From: Acidimicrobiales bacterium
GTDB taxonomy: Bacteria > Actinomycetota > Acidimicrobiia > Acidimicrobiales > Ilumatobacteraceae
Direction: 5' to 3'
Assembly (NCBI GenBank): GCA_030832455.1
Contig: JAURJB010000011.1
Span: forward strand, 1-34,291
DNA length: 34,291 nt
Shown here: in pieces, positions 33,764 through 34,291 of the stretch
Position numbering within the stretch: position 1 is the first letter of the stretch
Layout of the letters: the number at the start of each line of letters is the position of its first letter
Made by a program: the position numbers and the translations under genes
The notes under the pieces: generated by a model
What the model was told of the DNA's origin: nothing
Database searches by the model: none
What the model saw: the letters and a program-made list of their open reading frames with translations, nothing else

Positions 33764-33869
33764 AATCTATTGTCATTTGAGACGTACACATCACCACGCT
33801 TTTGTATCACGAGGATACAAAACGCGATGAGCGTTCGAGTCTCAAGGACTCCAGAGCAAGCACGAGCAT
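33764..33869 (-). other. 23S-5S intergenic spacer with processing-type stems
   Basis: This spacer of about 106 bases contains an outer pairing TTGAGAC (33777-33783) with GTCTCAA (33839-33845) and, within it, a nine-bp hairpin TTTTGTATC (33800-33808) with GATACAAAA (33814-33822) and a five-base loop. Such structures are common sites for RNase III processing. No tRNA is present here. Confidence 0.65.

Positions 33870-34291
<422 letters not shown>

Noticed and set aside
33624-33830. A 68-codon plus-strand frame
   Set aside because: It covers the antisense of 5S rRNA.

Overview
The window is a gene-dense stretch of an actinobacterial chromosome of roughly 50% GC by eye, carrying almost only housekeeping genes plus the 3' end of an rRNA operon. 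Two blocks keep the gene order known from Mycobacterium tuberculosis: pgsA, zinc-ribbon/FHA (GarA-like), MerR, bifunctional nuclease, MerR (the Rv1822 to Rv1830 neighbourhood), and scpA-scpB-rluB together with xerD, pyrG, recN, nadK, tlyA, HAD phosphatase and TPR protein (the Rv1691 to Rv1713 neighbourhood). Small gaps, stop/start overlaps and shared stop codons suggest a compact genome. The protein style (GarA with an N-terminal zinc ribbon, a DUF5522 protein, FadE/FadD genes) suggests Acidimicrobiia, possibly Ilumatobacteraceae-like. That placement is inference.

Layout. 1-1817 (+): tail of an unknown gene, a sphingosine-phosphate-lyase-like PLP enzyme and a small helical protein. 1818-4657 (-): pgsA, GarA-like protein, MerR, DUF151, MerR. 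4733-7408: HIT hydrolase, SRAP protein, DUF554 and EamA transporters. 7428-9109 (-): der, a small zinc-ribbon membrane protein and tRNA-Pro(GGG). 9188-12225: ispH (+), then an acyl-CoA dehydrogenase and a SirB1-type protein (-). 12291-17311 (+): a tight five-gene unit of acyl-CoA synthetase, glycerophosphodiester phosphodiesterase and a complete NitT/TauT-type ABC importer. 17315-22558 (-): scpA, scpB, rluB, tyrA, aroA, DUF5522, phosphoribosyltransferase. 22627-23613 (+): trpS. 23622-30797 (-): HAD, tlyA, nadK, recN, pyrG, xerD, HD protein. 30807-32000 (+): DUF1015. 31997-33499 (-): TPR protein with a long Arg/Asp repeat tail. 33604-34291 (-): terminator, 5S rRNA, spacer and partial 23S rRNA. 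No stretch over 300 bases lacks a gene.

The strongest unlisted signal is regulatory. At least nine genes that begin transcription units have a TANNNT hexamer ending 6 to 8 bases before the start codon, the signature of leaderless transcripts. Other points worth a second look are a Gly-to-Cys change in the first P-loop of Der, the acyl-CoA synthetase/GDPD/ABC unit of unknown substrate, two abutting inverted repeats before pyrG, and a 252-bp repeat unit in the TPR gene. I see no mobile element, prophage, CRISPR array or defence system, and no clearly new multi-gene system.
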